Shown piece after piece: positions 53,405-62,029 of a DNA stretch of 64,000 nt. This DNA is from DASUPK01 sp963724665. GTDB lineage: Bacteria > Actinomycetota > Thermoleophilia > Solirubrobacterales > 70-9. The notes under the pieces are model-generated. The model was not told the DNA's origin. It was given only the letters and a program-made list of their open reading frames with translations, and ran no database searches. How positions within the stretch are numbered: the stretch's first letter is position 1; each line of letters opens with the position of its first letter. Position numbers and translations under genes: made by a program. The stretch covers positions 1,178,001 through 1,242,000 of the forward strand of contig CAVRVH010000012.1 of the NCBI GenBank assembly GCA_963724665.1, in the 5' to 3' direction.

Positions 53405-54315
53405 ACGCTAGGCAGGCGCGCCGAGACGAGCAGGTTGTAGAAGAGCTGCGCGGGCAATCGCGGCTCCAGAACCTGATTGTCGACCCGCTGCAGCGCCATG
53501 TAGCTCCGGAACGCGAACCGCCTCCATCCCCACGGCACCTCGTCCGGCTCGGCGCTCGCCTCCAGCGTCCTCACCGTCCAGCCGTGGATCGAGGCGAGCA
53601 GCTCCTCGCCCTTCACCCTGACGTCGCCCAGCCCGGCCTGGCCGCAGAAGCGCCGCAGGTCCCCCGGCGAGAAGGCGTGTACGTCCACCTCCGGCTCGAG
53701 GTCGTGACCGTTGTGATCGGCGTCGGCCTCGTAGTCCCGCGCCGAGGCCCCGACCAGCCGCCGCCAGAGCGGCGCAGTCAGAAGCGCCGTCCGCTTGGGA
53801 ATCGCAGCGAGAAAGTCGCCGTACCTGGAGGGCTCCCCGCAGAACGCCAGCGTCCCTCCCGGTCGCAGCACGCGCGCGAACTCCGAGAACGCCTGCCCGA
53901 GGTCCGGGATGTGATGGAGCACGGCATGCCCGAAGACGAGGTCGAAGCTCTCGTCGGCAAAGGGAAGCGTCTCGGCCTCGGCCGCCGCCGTCTTGACGTC
54001 GAGCCCCAGCCGCTCCGCGTTCCCCGCCAGCGTCGCCAGCATCCCCGGAGAGATGTCCGTCGCCGTGGCCCGCTCGATCGCCCCGGCCCGCAGCAGGTTG
54101 AGGGAGAAGTAACCGGTCCCCGCGCCGATCTCCAGCGCGTCTCCGAACGGCGCCTCAGGCCACGTGCCAAGCGCCTTCCGCAGCTTGCCCGTGACCTGCT
54201 CCTGGCCGATTTCGCCGAAATCGATGCCCCACTTGGAGTCATACGAGGCCGCCGCCACGTCGTGGTAGCGCTCGTTGACGTCCTTGATCCGCTCTGGGGT
54301 CCCCGGGGCAGCCAC
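53401..54315 (-). CDS. SAM-dependent methyltransferase
   Basis: A class I methyltransferase of 304 residues. Motif I is ALEIGAGTGYFSLNLLRAG near residue 60; ATDISPGMLATLAGNAERLGLDV supplies the acidic residue that binds the SAM ribose; LPFADESFDLVFGHAVLHHIPDLGQAFSEFARVLRPGG is the typical Methyltransf_11 stretch. A C-terminal 100-residue extension (FAFRSYMALQRVDNQVLEPRLPAQLFYNLLVSAR) is probably substrate-specific. The substrate is unknown. The GTG start is preceded by TACGAT, eight bases away. Confidence 0.85.
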   Translation of the reverse strand: MAAPGTPERIKDVNERYHDVAAASYDSKWGIDFGEIGQEQVTGKLRKALGTWPEAPFGDALEIGAGTGYFSLNLLRAGAIERATATDISPGMLATLAGNAERLGLDVKTAAAEAETLPFADESFDLVFGHAVLHHIPDLGQAFSEFARVLRPGGTLAFCGEPSRYGDFLAAIPKRTALLTAPLWRRLVGASARDYEADADHNGHDLEPEVDVHAFSPGDLRRFCGQAGLGDVRVKGEELLASIHGWTVRTLEASAEPDEVPWGWRRFAFRSYMALQRVDNQVLEPRLPAQLFYNLLVSARLPSV

Positions 54316-54336
54316 GACGGGGGATCGTAGACGCGC

Positions 54337-55095
54337 CTACCTGTCGTAGGTCGCGATCGCCCTCAGCGACAGGCCGATCAACACCACGCCCATCACCAGG
54401 ATCACCCCGAGGCAAACCAGGATCTTGTCCACCACCCACCCATCGATGATCAGAGAGCGGATTCCGACGATCACGTAGCTCACCGGGTTGATCCTCGCCA
54501 GCGTCTCCATCACCGGAGACAGGCGGTCGAACGGCACGAAGTTCGGCGTCAGGAAGAGCAGCGGGAAGAAGAGCAGGAAGCTGGTGTTGGTCGCCTGCAC
54601 GTTGCGGGTGGTCAGCGCGACCAGAATCCCGAAACCGGCGTAGGCGACTCCGAAGAGCGCGGCGAGCAGGACCACCAGCACTGCGCCCGCGGGCCCCGAC
54701 TGCACGTGAGCGCCGAAGATGACTATCCCGACCAGCAGCACGATGGCGGAGCCCGCGATCCCCCGCACGAGGTCGGCGGTGAGCCTGCCGAGGATCAGCG
54801 AGGTGCGCCGAATCGGCGCCACCAGCAGCTTGTCGAAGTAGCCGCTGTCGATCTCGGTCACCAGCGCCAGGCCCGTAGTAGCGGTGGCCACGGCGAACAT
54901 CAGCGATACGGGAAGCTGGAACGCCACGTATCCCTGGCCCTCGAGGAAGGGCGTGGTGTCCGGAAAGGTCGGCGAGACCTGGCCGATGTTGACCGCCAGG
55001 AAGAAGAGCGGAATGAAGAGGACCGGAATGGTGGCTTCCGGGTAGCGCAGGATCTCGCGGACCGATCGCCGCCCGAGCAGCAGAACCTCAGTCAT
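54337..55095 (-). CDS. ABC-2 type transporter permease (DrrB-like)
   Basis: 252 residues with six membrane helices, opening LLGRRSVREILRYPEATIPVLFIPLFFLAVNIGQV and with LLVAPIRRTSLILGRLTADLVRGIAGSAIVLLVGIVIFG, a typical ABC2 membrane pattern. It ends LSLRAIATYDR. It works with the ATPase encoded immediately upstream (four-base overlap). The pair resembles daunorubicin-resistance exporters, but a lipid or other small-molecule substrate is as likely. Confidence 0.88.
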   Translation of the reverse strand: MTEVLLLGRRSVREILRYPEATIPVLFIPLFFLAVNIGQVSPTFPDTTPFLEGQGYVAFQLPVSLMFAVATATTGLALVTEIDSGYFDKLLVAPIRRTSLILGRLTADLVRGIAGSAIVLLVGIVIFGAHVQSGPAGAVLVVLLAALFGVAYAGFGILVALTTRNVQATNTSFLLFFPLLFLTPNFVPFDRLSPVMETLARINPVSYVIVGIRSLIIDGWVVDKILVCLGVILVMGVVLIGLSLRAIATYDR

Positions 55096-56117
55096 GGCGC
55101 CAGCGCCTTGGCCGCGGCCTCGTCCTGCTCCGCGCCCTCGTCCGGGCCCTCGGAACCGGCGCCCTCGAGGCGTCGTCCGGTCGCCTCCAGGAAGACATCG
55201 TCCAGCGACGGCCGCGAGACCGAGATCGCACCGACCTCGATGTCGGCCGCGTCCAGCCGGCGCACGATCTCGGCGATCGAAGCGGCCCCGTTCTCGACGA
55301 AGAGCGCGAGCGCGTCCTGCTCAGCGATCACACGGTCGAGTCCGGGCAGCTCGCCGATCACCTGCTGTGTCCGCTCCGCGTCGGCGCCATGCAGCTCGAC
55401 CGACACCACGTCCTTTCCGATCTCGGCCTTCAGGTTCTCGGGAGTGCCTTCGGTGACGATCTCTCCCGCGTCGATGATCGCCAGGCGTTCGCAGAGCTCG
55501 TCGGCCTCTTCGAGGTACTGCGTCGTCAGGAAGATCGTGGTGCCGGTCGAGTTGATGCTGCGCACCTCCTCCCAGACGGTGAGCCGCGAGGCCGGATCGA
55601 GACCCGTCGTTGGTTCGTCGAGGAACAGCACCTTCGGCTGATGAACGAGCGCGCTGGCCAGATCGAGTCGCCGCTTCATCCCTCCGGAATAGGTCTTGGT
55701 GCGGCGTTCGGCCGCGTCGGTCAGCCCGACCAGCTCAAGCAGCTCCTGGGCGCGCTGACGTCCGGTGGCGCCGGTTATTCCGTACAGGCCGCACTGGAGC
55801 TCCAGCAGCTCCCGGCCCGTCTGCACCGGATCCAGGCCGATCTCCTGGAGCGCCACGCCGATGTTGCGGCGCACCGCGTCGCCGTTGGCGACCACGTCAT
55901 GGCCGGCGACGGTGGCGCTGCCTTCGGTGGGGGGCAGCAGGGTGCACAACATCCGGATCGTGGTCGACTTGCCGGCGCCGTTCGGTCCGAGGAAGCCGAA
56001 GACCTCGCCCTCCGAGACCGCGAGATCGACGTCGCGCACTGCTTCGATCTCGCCCTCGAAGGTGCGGGTCAGGCCGCGGGCCTCGATGGCAGGGGGGTTC
56101 GCGTTGTCCTCGCTCAA
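55092..56117 (-). CDS. ABC transporter ATP-binding protein (DrrA-like)
   Basis: 341 residues. Walker A FLGPNGAGKSTTIRMLCTLLPPT, Q-loop ALQEIGLDP, signature TYSGGMKRRLDLASALVHQP, Walker B VLFLDEPTTGLDP and H-loop TTQYLEEADELCERLAIID are all present. The C-terminal DrrA-type extension carries DVFLEATGRRLEG. A TTG start is used with an AAGGA upstream. It is an operon with the permease and divergent from the methyltransferase gene at 56231. Confidence 0.9.
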   Translation of the reverse strand: MSEDNANPPAIEARGLTRTFEGEIEAVRDVDLAVSEGEVFGFLGPNGAGKSTTIRMLCTLLPPTEGSATVAGHDVVANGDAVRRNIGVALQEIGLDPVQTGRELLELQCGLYGITGATGRQRAQELLELVGLTDAAERRTKTYSGGMKRRLDLASALVHQPKVLFLDEPTTGLDPASRLTVWEEVRSINSTGTTIFLTTQYLEEADELCERLAIIDAGEIVTEGTPENLKAEIGKDVVSVELHGADAERTQQVIGELPGLDRVIAEQDALALFVENGAASIAEIVRRLDAADIEVGAISVSRPSLDDVFLEATGRRLEGAGSEGPDEGAEQDEAAAKALAP

Positions 56118-56230
56118 ACCGTCTTTCCGTCCTTGGGATTACCCGTCTATGACCGGATCGCGGGCCTGAACTCATCGCTCGCAGCCATTCCGCACTCTAC
56201 GAAAACGCCTCAATCCCTAACTTCCCCGCG

Positions 56231-56992
56231 GTGGGCGAAGCCGATCAGACCTATCTGCAGGCCGACCAGCCGGAGGGCGTCCCGCCCCTCGAGCTGACGG
56301 GCGAGCGCACGCTCCCCGACGTCCCCGAGGAGAACTACTGGTACCGCCGCCACGTCGCCGTCTATGAGTGGATCGCCGAGCGCTGCGCGGGCCTGAGCGT
56401 CGTCGATCTCGCCTCTGGCGAGGGCTACGGGTCGGACCTGCTCGCCGGCAGGGCGGCCGAGGTGACCGGGGTCGACGCGAACCCCGAAGCCTTCGAGCAC
56501 GCCCGCGCCCGCTACCGCCGCCCCAACCTGGGCTTCCAGCGCGGGCTCGTCGAGGACTTCGATCAGGAGGTCGACGCCGTCGTCTTCCTCCAGACGATCG
56601 AGCACATCCACGAGCCCGAGAAGCTCCTCGAGCGGATCGCTGAGGTTGCCCCTGTCGCCTACATCTCGACCCCGAACCGCCTCACCCTGGCGCCGCCGGG
56701 GGCCGAGAAGTCCGATAACCCCTGGCATCTGCGCGAGTACGACGCGGGCCAGTACCGCGAGCTGCTCGAGCCACATTTCCGGAACGTCGAGCTGCTCGGC
56801 GTCTTCCACGCGCGCAAGCTTCGAGCGCACGAGCTCGCGATCCGGGCCGGCTGGGACCGGCTCCATGCGGCGCTCCACATCACCAAGCCGTTCTACGACC
56901 GCTTCATCCCGGCGATCAGCGCGCGTGACTTCCGCCTGGGGGCCGGGGACCTCGACAGGGCGCTCGACTTCGTCGCGGCCTGCCGCACCTGA
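56231..56992 (+). CDS. SAM-dependent methyltransferase, Rv3030-like position
   Basis: 253 residues. GERTLPDVPEENYWYRRHVAVYEWIAERC precedes motif I VVDLASGEGYGSDLLAGRAAEVTGVDANPEAFEHARARY, then VVFLQTIEHIHEPEKLLERI and FISTPNR-like YISTPNRLTLAP. It is the first gene of a four-gene run with GH57 and GT4 genes. In Mycobacterium the same order (Rv3030-Rv3031-Rv3032) makes methylglucose lipopolysaccharide, with Rv3030 as an O-methyltransferase. Equivalent function is inference from order and family. GTG start seven bases after TAACTT (56218-56223). Confidence 0.85.
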   Translation: MGEADQTYLQADQPEGVPPLELTGERTLPDVPEENYWYRRHVAVYEWIAERCAGLSVVDLASGEGYGSDLLAGRAAEVTGVDANPEAFEHARARYRRPNLGFQRGLVEDFDQEVDAVVFLQTIEHIHEPEKLLERIAEVAPVAYISTPNRLTLAPPGAEKSDNPWHLREYDAGQYRELLEPHFRNVELLGVFHARKLRAHELAIRAGWDRLHAALHITKPFYDRFIPAISARDFRLGAGDLDRALDFVAACRT

Positions 56993-56996
56993 TCGG

Positions 56997-58409
56997 ATGG
57001 CCGAGCGCACCGCCGGCGACCTGGCGATCGTCCTCCACTCCCACATGCCCTACGTCGAGGGCTTCGGGACCTACCCCTTCGGGGAGGAGTGGCTCTTCGA
57101 CGCCTTCGCCCGCTCCCACCTCCCGGTGCTGGACGTCGCCGAGCGCCTGACGATGACGATCACCCCGGTCCTCGCCGACCAGCTGGAGGCGCGCGGTGTG
57201 GGGGAGAGAATGCTCCGCTTCCTGCGCCGACATCGGGTCGACGCCGCCGACCGCGACGTGGCGGACGCGGGCCCCGCGGTCCGGCTCGCCGCCAAGGCCG
57301 AGGCCGACCACTACACGCGCGCGATGAGGGGGCTGCGGAAGCTCGGAGGCAACCCTCTGCGCGCTTTCCAGGAGGCGCATGCGAAGGGCCGGATCGTCCT
57401 GATGGCCTCGGCCGCGACGCACGCGGTCCTGCCGAAGCTCGCCACGCTGGCGGGCCGCCGCCTACAGGTGGACGCCGGTCTTCGCTCTCACGAGCGGCGC
57501 TTCGGCGAGCCGGCGGGCTTCTGGCTGCCGGAGTGCGCCTACGCGCACGGGGTCGAGGCGGTGCTCGCCGAGCGAGGCATCGACTACACCTGCCTCGACC
57601 AGAGCGCCCATGAGCGCGGCACGGCGGCACTGGCACCGATTAGGCTGCCGGGTGGCCCCGTCGGCTTCACCATCGACTGGCCGACGGTGCGCCTGGTCTG
57701 GTCCGACGGGGGCTACCCCTCCGACCCCGCCTACCTGGAGTACCACCGGCTTTCGCAGAACGGGATTCGCCTCTGGTCCATTTCCGGCGCACCGTACGAC
57801 CCGGCGCTCGCGGCCAAGCGGGCCGCCGAGCATGCCGCCTCGTTTCTGGCCGCCGTTCGCGACCGCCTCGAGCGCCATCGCGCCGACACGGGGCGGCGCG
57901 GCCTCTGCGTCTTCGCCGTCGACACCGAGCTGCTCGGCCACTGGTGGGCGGAGGGACCGATGTGGCTGCGCGAGGTCCTGAAGGGCGCGGAGTTGGACGG
58001 CGTCCGGTTGCTCACGCTGCCGCAGGCGCTCGGCGAGCACGAGGCCGAGTCCCGCCCGGTGCACCAGAGCAGCTGGGGCGAGGGCAAGAGCCTCGAGACC
58101 TGGGACTCGCCGGCGGTCTCGGACCTTGTCTGGGCCACGCGGCGCTCCGAGCTTCGACTCCTTCGAGCGCTGGGCATGCGCGGAGTCGACCGCGACGCCG
58201 CCAAGCGCGCGGCCCGCGAGCTGCTCGCGCTGCAATCGAGCGACTGGGCCTTCATGGACCACCGCGGACAGGCCGGCGACTATCCCTACGCGCGCGCGAC
58301 CGCGCATGCCCAGGCCCTGCTGGAGGCCATAGACTCCTCCGAGGCCGTCGACGCACGCGTGCGCAACCTCGCACCAGACTTGAGCCTGGCGCCGCTGTTC
58401 GAGCCCTAA
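56997..58409 (+). CDS. Glycoside hydrolase family 57 (alpha-glucan branching type)
   Basis: 470 residues from the ATG at 56997, four bases after the methyltransferase stop. GH57 regions: LAIVLHSHMPYVEGFGTYPFGEEWLF, the GFWLPECAYAHGVEAVLAERGIDYTCLDQ segment, and FAVDTELLGHWWAEGPMWLREVLKGAELDGV, which contains the catalytic Asp. The C-terminal part (ETWDSPAVSDLVWATRRSELRLLRALG and QSSDWAFMDHRGQAGDYPYARATAHAQAL) is the DUF1957-type helical domain of branching enzymes. It probably branches a 1,4-alpha-glucan made by the next gene's product. Confidence 0.9.
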   Translation: MAERTAGDLAIVLHSHMPYVEGFGTYPFGEEWLFDAFARSHLPVLDVAERLTMTITPVLADQLEARGVGERMLRFLRRHRVDAADRDVADAGPAVRLAAKAEADHYTRAMRGLRKLGGNPLRAFQEAHAKGRIVLMASAATHAVLPKLATLAGRRLQVDAGLRSHERRFGEPAGFWLPECAYAHGVEAVLAERGIDYTCLDQSAHERGTAALAPIRLPGGPVGFTIDWPTVRLVWSDGGYPSDPAYLEYHRLSQNGIRLWSISGAPYDPALAAKRAAEHAASFLAAVRDRLERHRADTGRRGLCVFAVDTELLGHWWAEGPMWLREVLKGAELDGVRLLTLPQALGEHEAESRPVHQSSWGEGKSLETWDSPAVSDLVWATRRSELRLLRALGMRGVDRDAAKRAARELLALQSSDWAFMDHRGQAGDYPYARATAHAQALLEAIDSSEAVDARVRNLAPDLSLAPLFEP

Positions 58410-58412
58410 ACG

Positions 58413-59618
58413 ATGAATCGCGTCCTGATCCTCTCCTGGGAGTACCCGCCGCTGATCGAGGGGGGCCTGGCTCGCCACGTCCGCAAGCTCTCCGAGGCGC
58501 TCGTGGAGCGCGACACCGAGGTCCACGTCCTCACCCGCGGTGGGGAGGAGTCCCCGGCCGAGGCGGTGATGGCTGGCGTCCACGTCCATCGAGTAATGGA
58601 GCCGACCCGTCCCGCCGAGCTCAACGAATTCGTCGCCTGGGTCGAGCGGATGAACTCGGACATGCTGGCTGCGGGCGTCGAGCTCGGCGACCGCTTCGAC
58701 TTCGACCTCGTCCACGGCCACGACTGGCTCGTGGCCAACGCCTGCGACCACCTCGCCAATCGCTTCGATGCCCCGCTGATCACCACGATCCACGCGACGG
58801 AGCACGGCCGCCACCAGGGCTGGGTGGAAAAGCACCCCCAGTCCTACATCCACGGCGTCGAGCGCTGGATCACCAATCGCTCCGAGCGCGTGATCGCCTG
58901 CTCCACCTTCATGCGCGAGCAGATCGTGGACGTCTTCGGCGTCCCTGAGAGCTCCATCGAGGTCATCGCCAACGGGATCGACCCCGGGGACCTCCTGCCT
59001 CAAAACGACGACGAGCTGCGCCGCCTGCGGGCCGAGTTCGCCAAGCCTGACGAGTCGCTGGTGCTCCTGGTCGGCCGCCTGGTCTACGAGAAGGGCTTCC
59101 AGGTCGCGCTGGAGGCGCTTCCCCAGATCATCGAGCGGCTGCCCGACACGAGGTTTGTCGTTGCGGGTTCCGGGACGCACGAGGAGGAGCTCCGCCGCCA
59201 GGCCGAGGAGCTGGGACTGATGAGCTACGGCACCTTCGTCGGCTGGATCGGCGACGACGTCCTTCACTCGCTCTACCGGATCGCCGACGTCTGCGTGGTC
59301 CCCTCGATCTACGAGCCGTTCGGCCTGGTGGCGCTCGAGGCGATGGCGTCGAGCTGCCCGTGCATCGTCGCCGACACCGGCGGGCTGCGAGAGGTCGTCC
59401 CCCACGACGAGGTCGGGCTGCGCTTCCGCGCACGCGACCCGGAGTCGCTGGCGGAGATGACGATCCGCGTGCTTGACGACGCGAAGCTCTGCCGCCGGCT
59501 CACCGCCGAGGCCTTCGAGCACCTGAGTCGCTTCGACTGGGGCGACGTCGCCGAACGCACGGCAGAGGTCTACGCGGAGGTGGTGGCACTTGACGCGGCT
59601 GCCCGACGGCCGGCGTGA
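58413..59618 (+). CDS. GT4-family alpha-glucan glycosyltransferase (Rv3032-like)
   Basis: 401 residues, GT-B fold. MNRVLILSWEYPPLIEGGLARHVRKLSEAL is the glycogen-synthase-like start with the GGLARHV loop. The middle has DLVHGHDWLVANACDHL and a STFMREQIVDVFG stretch. The donor site has LLVGRLVYEKGFQVALEALP and the E-x7-E motif in PSIYEPFGLVALEAMASSCP. It starts three bases after the GH57 stop. It probably extends a cytosolic alpha-1,4-glucan, as Rv3032 does in methylglucose polysaccharide synthesis. Confidence 0.9.
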   Translation: MNRVLILSWEYPPLIEGGLARHVRKLSEALVERDTEVHVLTRGGEESPAEAVMAGVHVHRVMEPTRPAELNEFVAWVERMNSDMLAAGVELGDRFDFDLVHGHDWLVANACDHLANRFDAPLITTIHATEHGRHQGWVEKHPQSYIHGVERWITNRSERVIACSTFMREQIVDVFGVPESSIEVIANGIDPGDLLPQNDDELRRLRAEFAKPDESLVLLVGRLVYEKGFQVALEALPQIIERLPDTRFVVAGSGTHEEELRRQAEELGLMSYGTFVGWIGDDVLHSLYRIADVCVVPSIYEPFGLVALEAMASSCPCIVADTGGLREVVPHDEVGLRFRARDPESLAEMTIRVLDDAKLCRRLTAEAFEHLSRFDWGDVAERTAEVYAEVVALDAAARRPA

Positions 59619-59838
59619 GGTCTATCCCTCGCGGGAGAAGGCGCCCAAGCGGCGCGCGCCCGACTTCGGGCCGGGCCTCAACGTCAGCGTCCCGATCTCG
59701 TTCGGCCTGCCGCTGGTCGTCGTCGGCATCGCGCTGATCGCCGCCGCCGCGACCACGGGCCGCCTGGTCTTCTGGATCACCGGAGGCATCGCGGCTGCTG
59801 CGGGCGTCCTGCTGTTCGCAACGGGGAAGCGGCTCTAG
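59590..59838 (+). CDS. Small two-helix membrane protein
   Basis: 82 residues from a TTG that overlaps the glycosyltransferase gene by 29 bases. A basic N-terminus (GRREVYPSREKAPKRRAPDF) precedes two helices (VSVPISFGLPLVVVGIALIAAAATTG and LVFWITGGIAAAAGVLLFATG). Its place at the end of the GH57/GT4 run suggests that it belongs to the same operon, perhaps tethering or exporting the product. I recognise no domain. Confidence 0.6.
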   Translation: MTRLPDGRREVYPSREKAPKRRAPDFGPGLNVSVPISFGLPLVVVGIALIAAAATTGRLVFWITGGIAAAAGVLLFATGKRL

Positions 59839-59844
59839 CCGGCG

Positions 59845-61281
59845 CTACTTCCGGTGCTTCTTGTGCTTCTTCTTCTTGCAGGACTTCTTCTTGTGCTTCT
59901 TCTTGGACTCGGCCGCGCGCTTCTTGTGCTTCTTCTTGGCCTTGTGCTTATTGCACTTGCCGAGATTGCCTTTCCCGGAGCTGGGTCCGCAGCCGTCCAC
60001 CGTCGCCGGCCCGTCCACTGAGGCGCTTGCGCCGTTGTAGCCCGTGAAGTCCGCGTGGAACACGGGTACCGGCGGGACGCACAGATCCCGGGTGGTACCG
60101 AGCAATCCCGGCGGGTTCGTGAAGGTGAGCTGGAAACGGGAAATCGGAATGTCCGGCAGCCCGTCGAAGGTCACCGTGTTCGGGTTGATGGCGGTGGTCC
60201 CCTGGAGCAGCAGGTGGAGCTGGCCCTTGAGGTCGAGGCCGAGGTTGGGGAAGGTTCCGCTGCCCTGGACCAGCGCCACGTTCCCGATCAGGGGCTGACT
60301 GAGCAGCGGCGAGGCGGCGGTCGCCAATCCCACCAAGGTGTTGGCTGGGCAGGTTCCGGCCGTGAAGCTGGCCTGATCGCAGGCGGCGGCGAAGAAGAGA
60401 CCGGAGTTCGGATTGAAGTCGCTCGGGACCAGGACCTTGGCGTTGAGCAGACCCGCCTCGTCGTTGTCCTGGAGGATCGTGGTGCTGGCGGTCGTCGCGA
60501 CGCCGTTGGTCGTCTGCCCGGGTCCGCCGACCGCGGCCGTCAACGTCGGCGAGAAGTCGAGGGCTCCGCAGTTGGTGGTGGTGAAGCTCGCCGACCCGGT
60601 CGCGGTGCTGCCGGAGTAGGGAACCGCCGTGAAGTTGGTGGTCTGTTGCTTGCACGAGGTCGGGTTCCGCATGAAGGGCTTGCCGGTTCCCGGAGCGGTC
60701 CCGAAGAGCGTGATGTCCTGCGAGTTGATGGTTGTGTCGAGTCCCGACGTCGAGTTCGGGATGTTGTTGATCACAGTGTTGAGGCCGAAGTCGGGCCTGA
60801 GCTGCACGCCCGACTGGAGGATGATCGGCGGCAGAACGCTCGGGAGGGGAGCGGGGAGGGCTAGCGGCCTTAGGACGATCCCGAAGCGAGCCGGTTCGCC
60901 CGGCTGCGGCGTCAGGTTGTAGAGGTCCCCATTGACGTCGACCGTCACTGGCACCACCACGACGGTCACCGTGGCGTTTGCGGTCACGCTCCCAACCTTG
61001 GTGTTGGCGGGGCAGGCGTCGGCGTTGAGCTGGCTGACCGTGCAGAGAGGGGTCGCGTTCGGATCGCCGATCTGTCCCGGCGGCAGCCCCACGGTCAGGT
61101 CCTTGACCTGGCCTCCGGCGAAGTTCATGTGGATATGGAAGTCGCTGTGGGCTCCCGCCTGCGTGCTGGCGGGTGAAGCGGCAAGACCGCTGAGGGACAG
61201 CGCCTGCGCCGAGGCCGGCACAGCGAGTAGCGCTGCAGCCGCGATGACGATCCCGATCAGACGCCTTGGAGTCCGAATCAT
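59845..61281 (-). CDS. Exported protein with long Lys/His-rich C-terminal tail
   Basis: 478 residues. The signal peptide (about 28 residues, ending SAQA) is followed by a beta-rich body in which SGLAASPASTQAGAHSDFHIHMNFAGGQVKDLTVGLPPGQIGDPNATPLCTVSQLNADACPANTKVGSV sets the pattern. This phrase type (predicted conserved surface repeats with C-P-A-N-T-x-V-G) recurs at TCPANTLVGLA. The last 45 residues are almost only Lys, His and Cys (KKKHKKR, KKSCKKKKHKKHRK). It is the largest member of the basic-tail set here. SD GGAGAGG. It interrupts the GH57/GT4-acyltransferase order. Confidence 0.8.
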   Translation of the reverse strand: MIRTPRRLIGIVIAAAALLAVPASAQALSLSGLAASPASTQAGAHSDFHIHMNFAGGQVKDLTVGLPPGQIGDPNATPLCTVSQLNADACPANTKVGSVTANATVTVVVVPVTVDVNGDLYNLTPQPGEPARFGIVLRPLALPAPLPSVLPPIILQSGVQLRPDFGLNTVINNIPNSTSGLDTTINSQDITLFGTAPGTGKPFMRNPTSCKQQTTNFTAVPYSGSTATGSASFTTTNCGALDFSPTLTAAVGGPGQTTNGVATTASTTILQDNDEAGLLNAKVLVPSDFNPNSGLFFAAACDQASFTAGTCPANTLVGLATAASPLLSQPLIGNVALVQGSGTFPNLGLDLKGQLHLLLQGTTAINPNTVTFDGLPDIPISRFQLTFTNPPGLLGTTRDLCVPPVPVFHADFTGYNGASASVDGPATVDGCGPSSGKGNLGKCNKHKAKKKHKKRAAESKKKHKKKSCKKKKHKKHRK

Positions 61282-61348
61282 GCCTCTCCGTTTCTTACCC
61301 CTGTTGCCAACTACAGGCCCCGATGCCCGAAAAGCGAGTATATGCAGA

Positions 61349-61984
61349 TCAGCCGTTTTCAGGCGCCGGTTCGACCGGGTCCGGCCACTTCAACGTCTTC
61401 GGTACCTCTCGCATGCGGATCAACTTCGCCGGAGCTCCGCCGACCACGGCGTTGGCCGGGACATCCCGCGTGACGACCGAGTTCGTGCCGACTATCGCGT
61501 TGTCGCCGACCGTGACCCCACGCAGGAAGCAGGCTCCGTATCCGACCCAGACATTGGAGCCGATCACGCATTCACGCATGTAGATGCCCTGCTGGCGGAT
61601 CGGGCGCTCGACCTCGACCACGCCGTGATCGAAGTCGATGAACATCGCCCGGTCGGCGATCACGCACTGCTCTCCGATGCGCACGTGCCTGTACGAGGAG
61701 ATCGTGCACTCCTGGCCGAAGACGGTTTTCGCCCCGATCTCGACGACGCCCTCGTGGCTGCGGATCTTCGTCCCGTCGCCGATCCAGGAGAAGCGCCCGA
61801 AGCGGATCTCGGCCCCCTTGGCGATCTGAAGTTGGAGGTCCTTGCCGAAGAAGACAGGGCCGTCCGTCTTCCAGCGCCAGCCGGCGGGAGTCAGGAACCT
61901 GCGCCACAGATACCGCCAGAGCAGGCGGCCGTAGCGCAGGTTGAACATGCCGTTGCGGCGGTAGAAGCCGATGGCGCGGAACAC
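61349..61984 (-). CDS. Hexapeptide-repeat acyltransferase
   Basis: 211 residues, left-handed beta-helix. Hexapeptide repeats run from about residue 60 (LQLQIAKGAEIRFGRFSWIGDGTKI) to GSNVWVGYGACFLRGVTVGDNAIVGTNSVVTRDVPANAVVGGAPAKLIR, the standard ending of maltose/galactoside-type O-acetyltransferases. Its nearness to the GH57/GT4 genes parallels Rv3034c, a similar enzyme beside Rv3030-Rv3032, so it may acylate the same polysaccharide. GTG start eight bases after TAGAAT (complement of 61993-61998). Confidence 0.85.
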   Translation of the reverse strand: MFRAIGFYRRNGMFNLRYGRLLWRYLWRRFLTPAGWRWKTDGPVFFGKDLQLQIAKGAEIRFGRFSWIGDGTKIRSHEGVVEIGAKTVFGQECTISSYRHVRIGEQCVIADRAMFIDFDHGVVEVERPIRQQGIYMRECVIGSNVWVGYGACFLRGVTVGDNAIVGTNSVVTRDVPANAVVGGAPAKLIRMREVPKTLKWPDPVEPAPENG

Positions 61985-62029
61985 GGGCGGCGATTCTAGG
62001 TTCCGCTCCCATACCTAGACTGCGACGGG

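Noticed and set aside
57462..59522. Open frame of 686 codons on the minus strand
   Set aside because: Antisense to the GH57 and GT4 genes; no recognisable motif.
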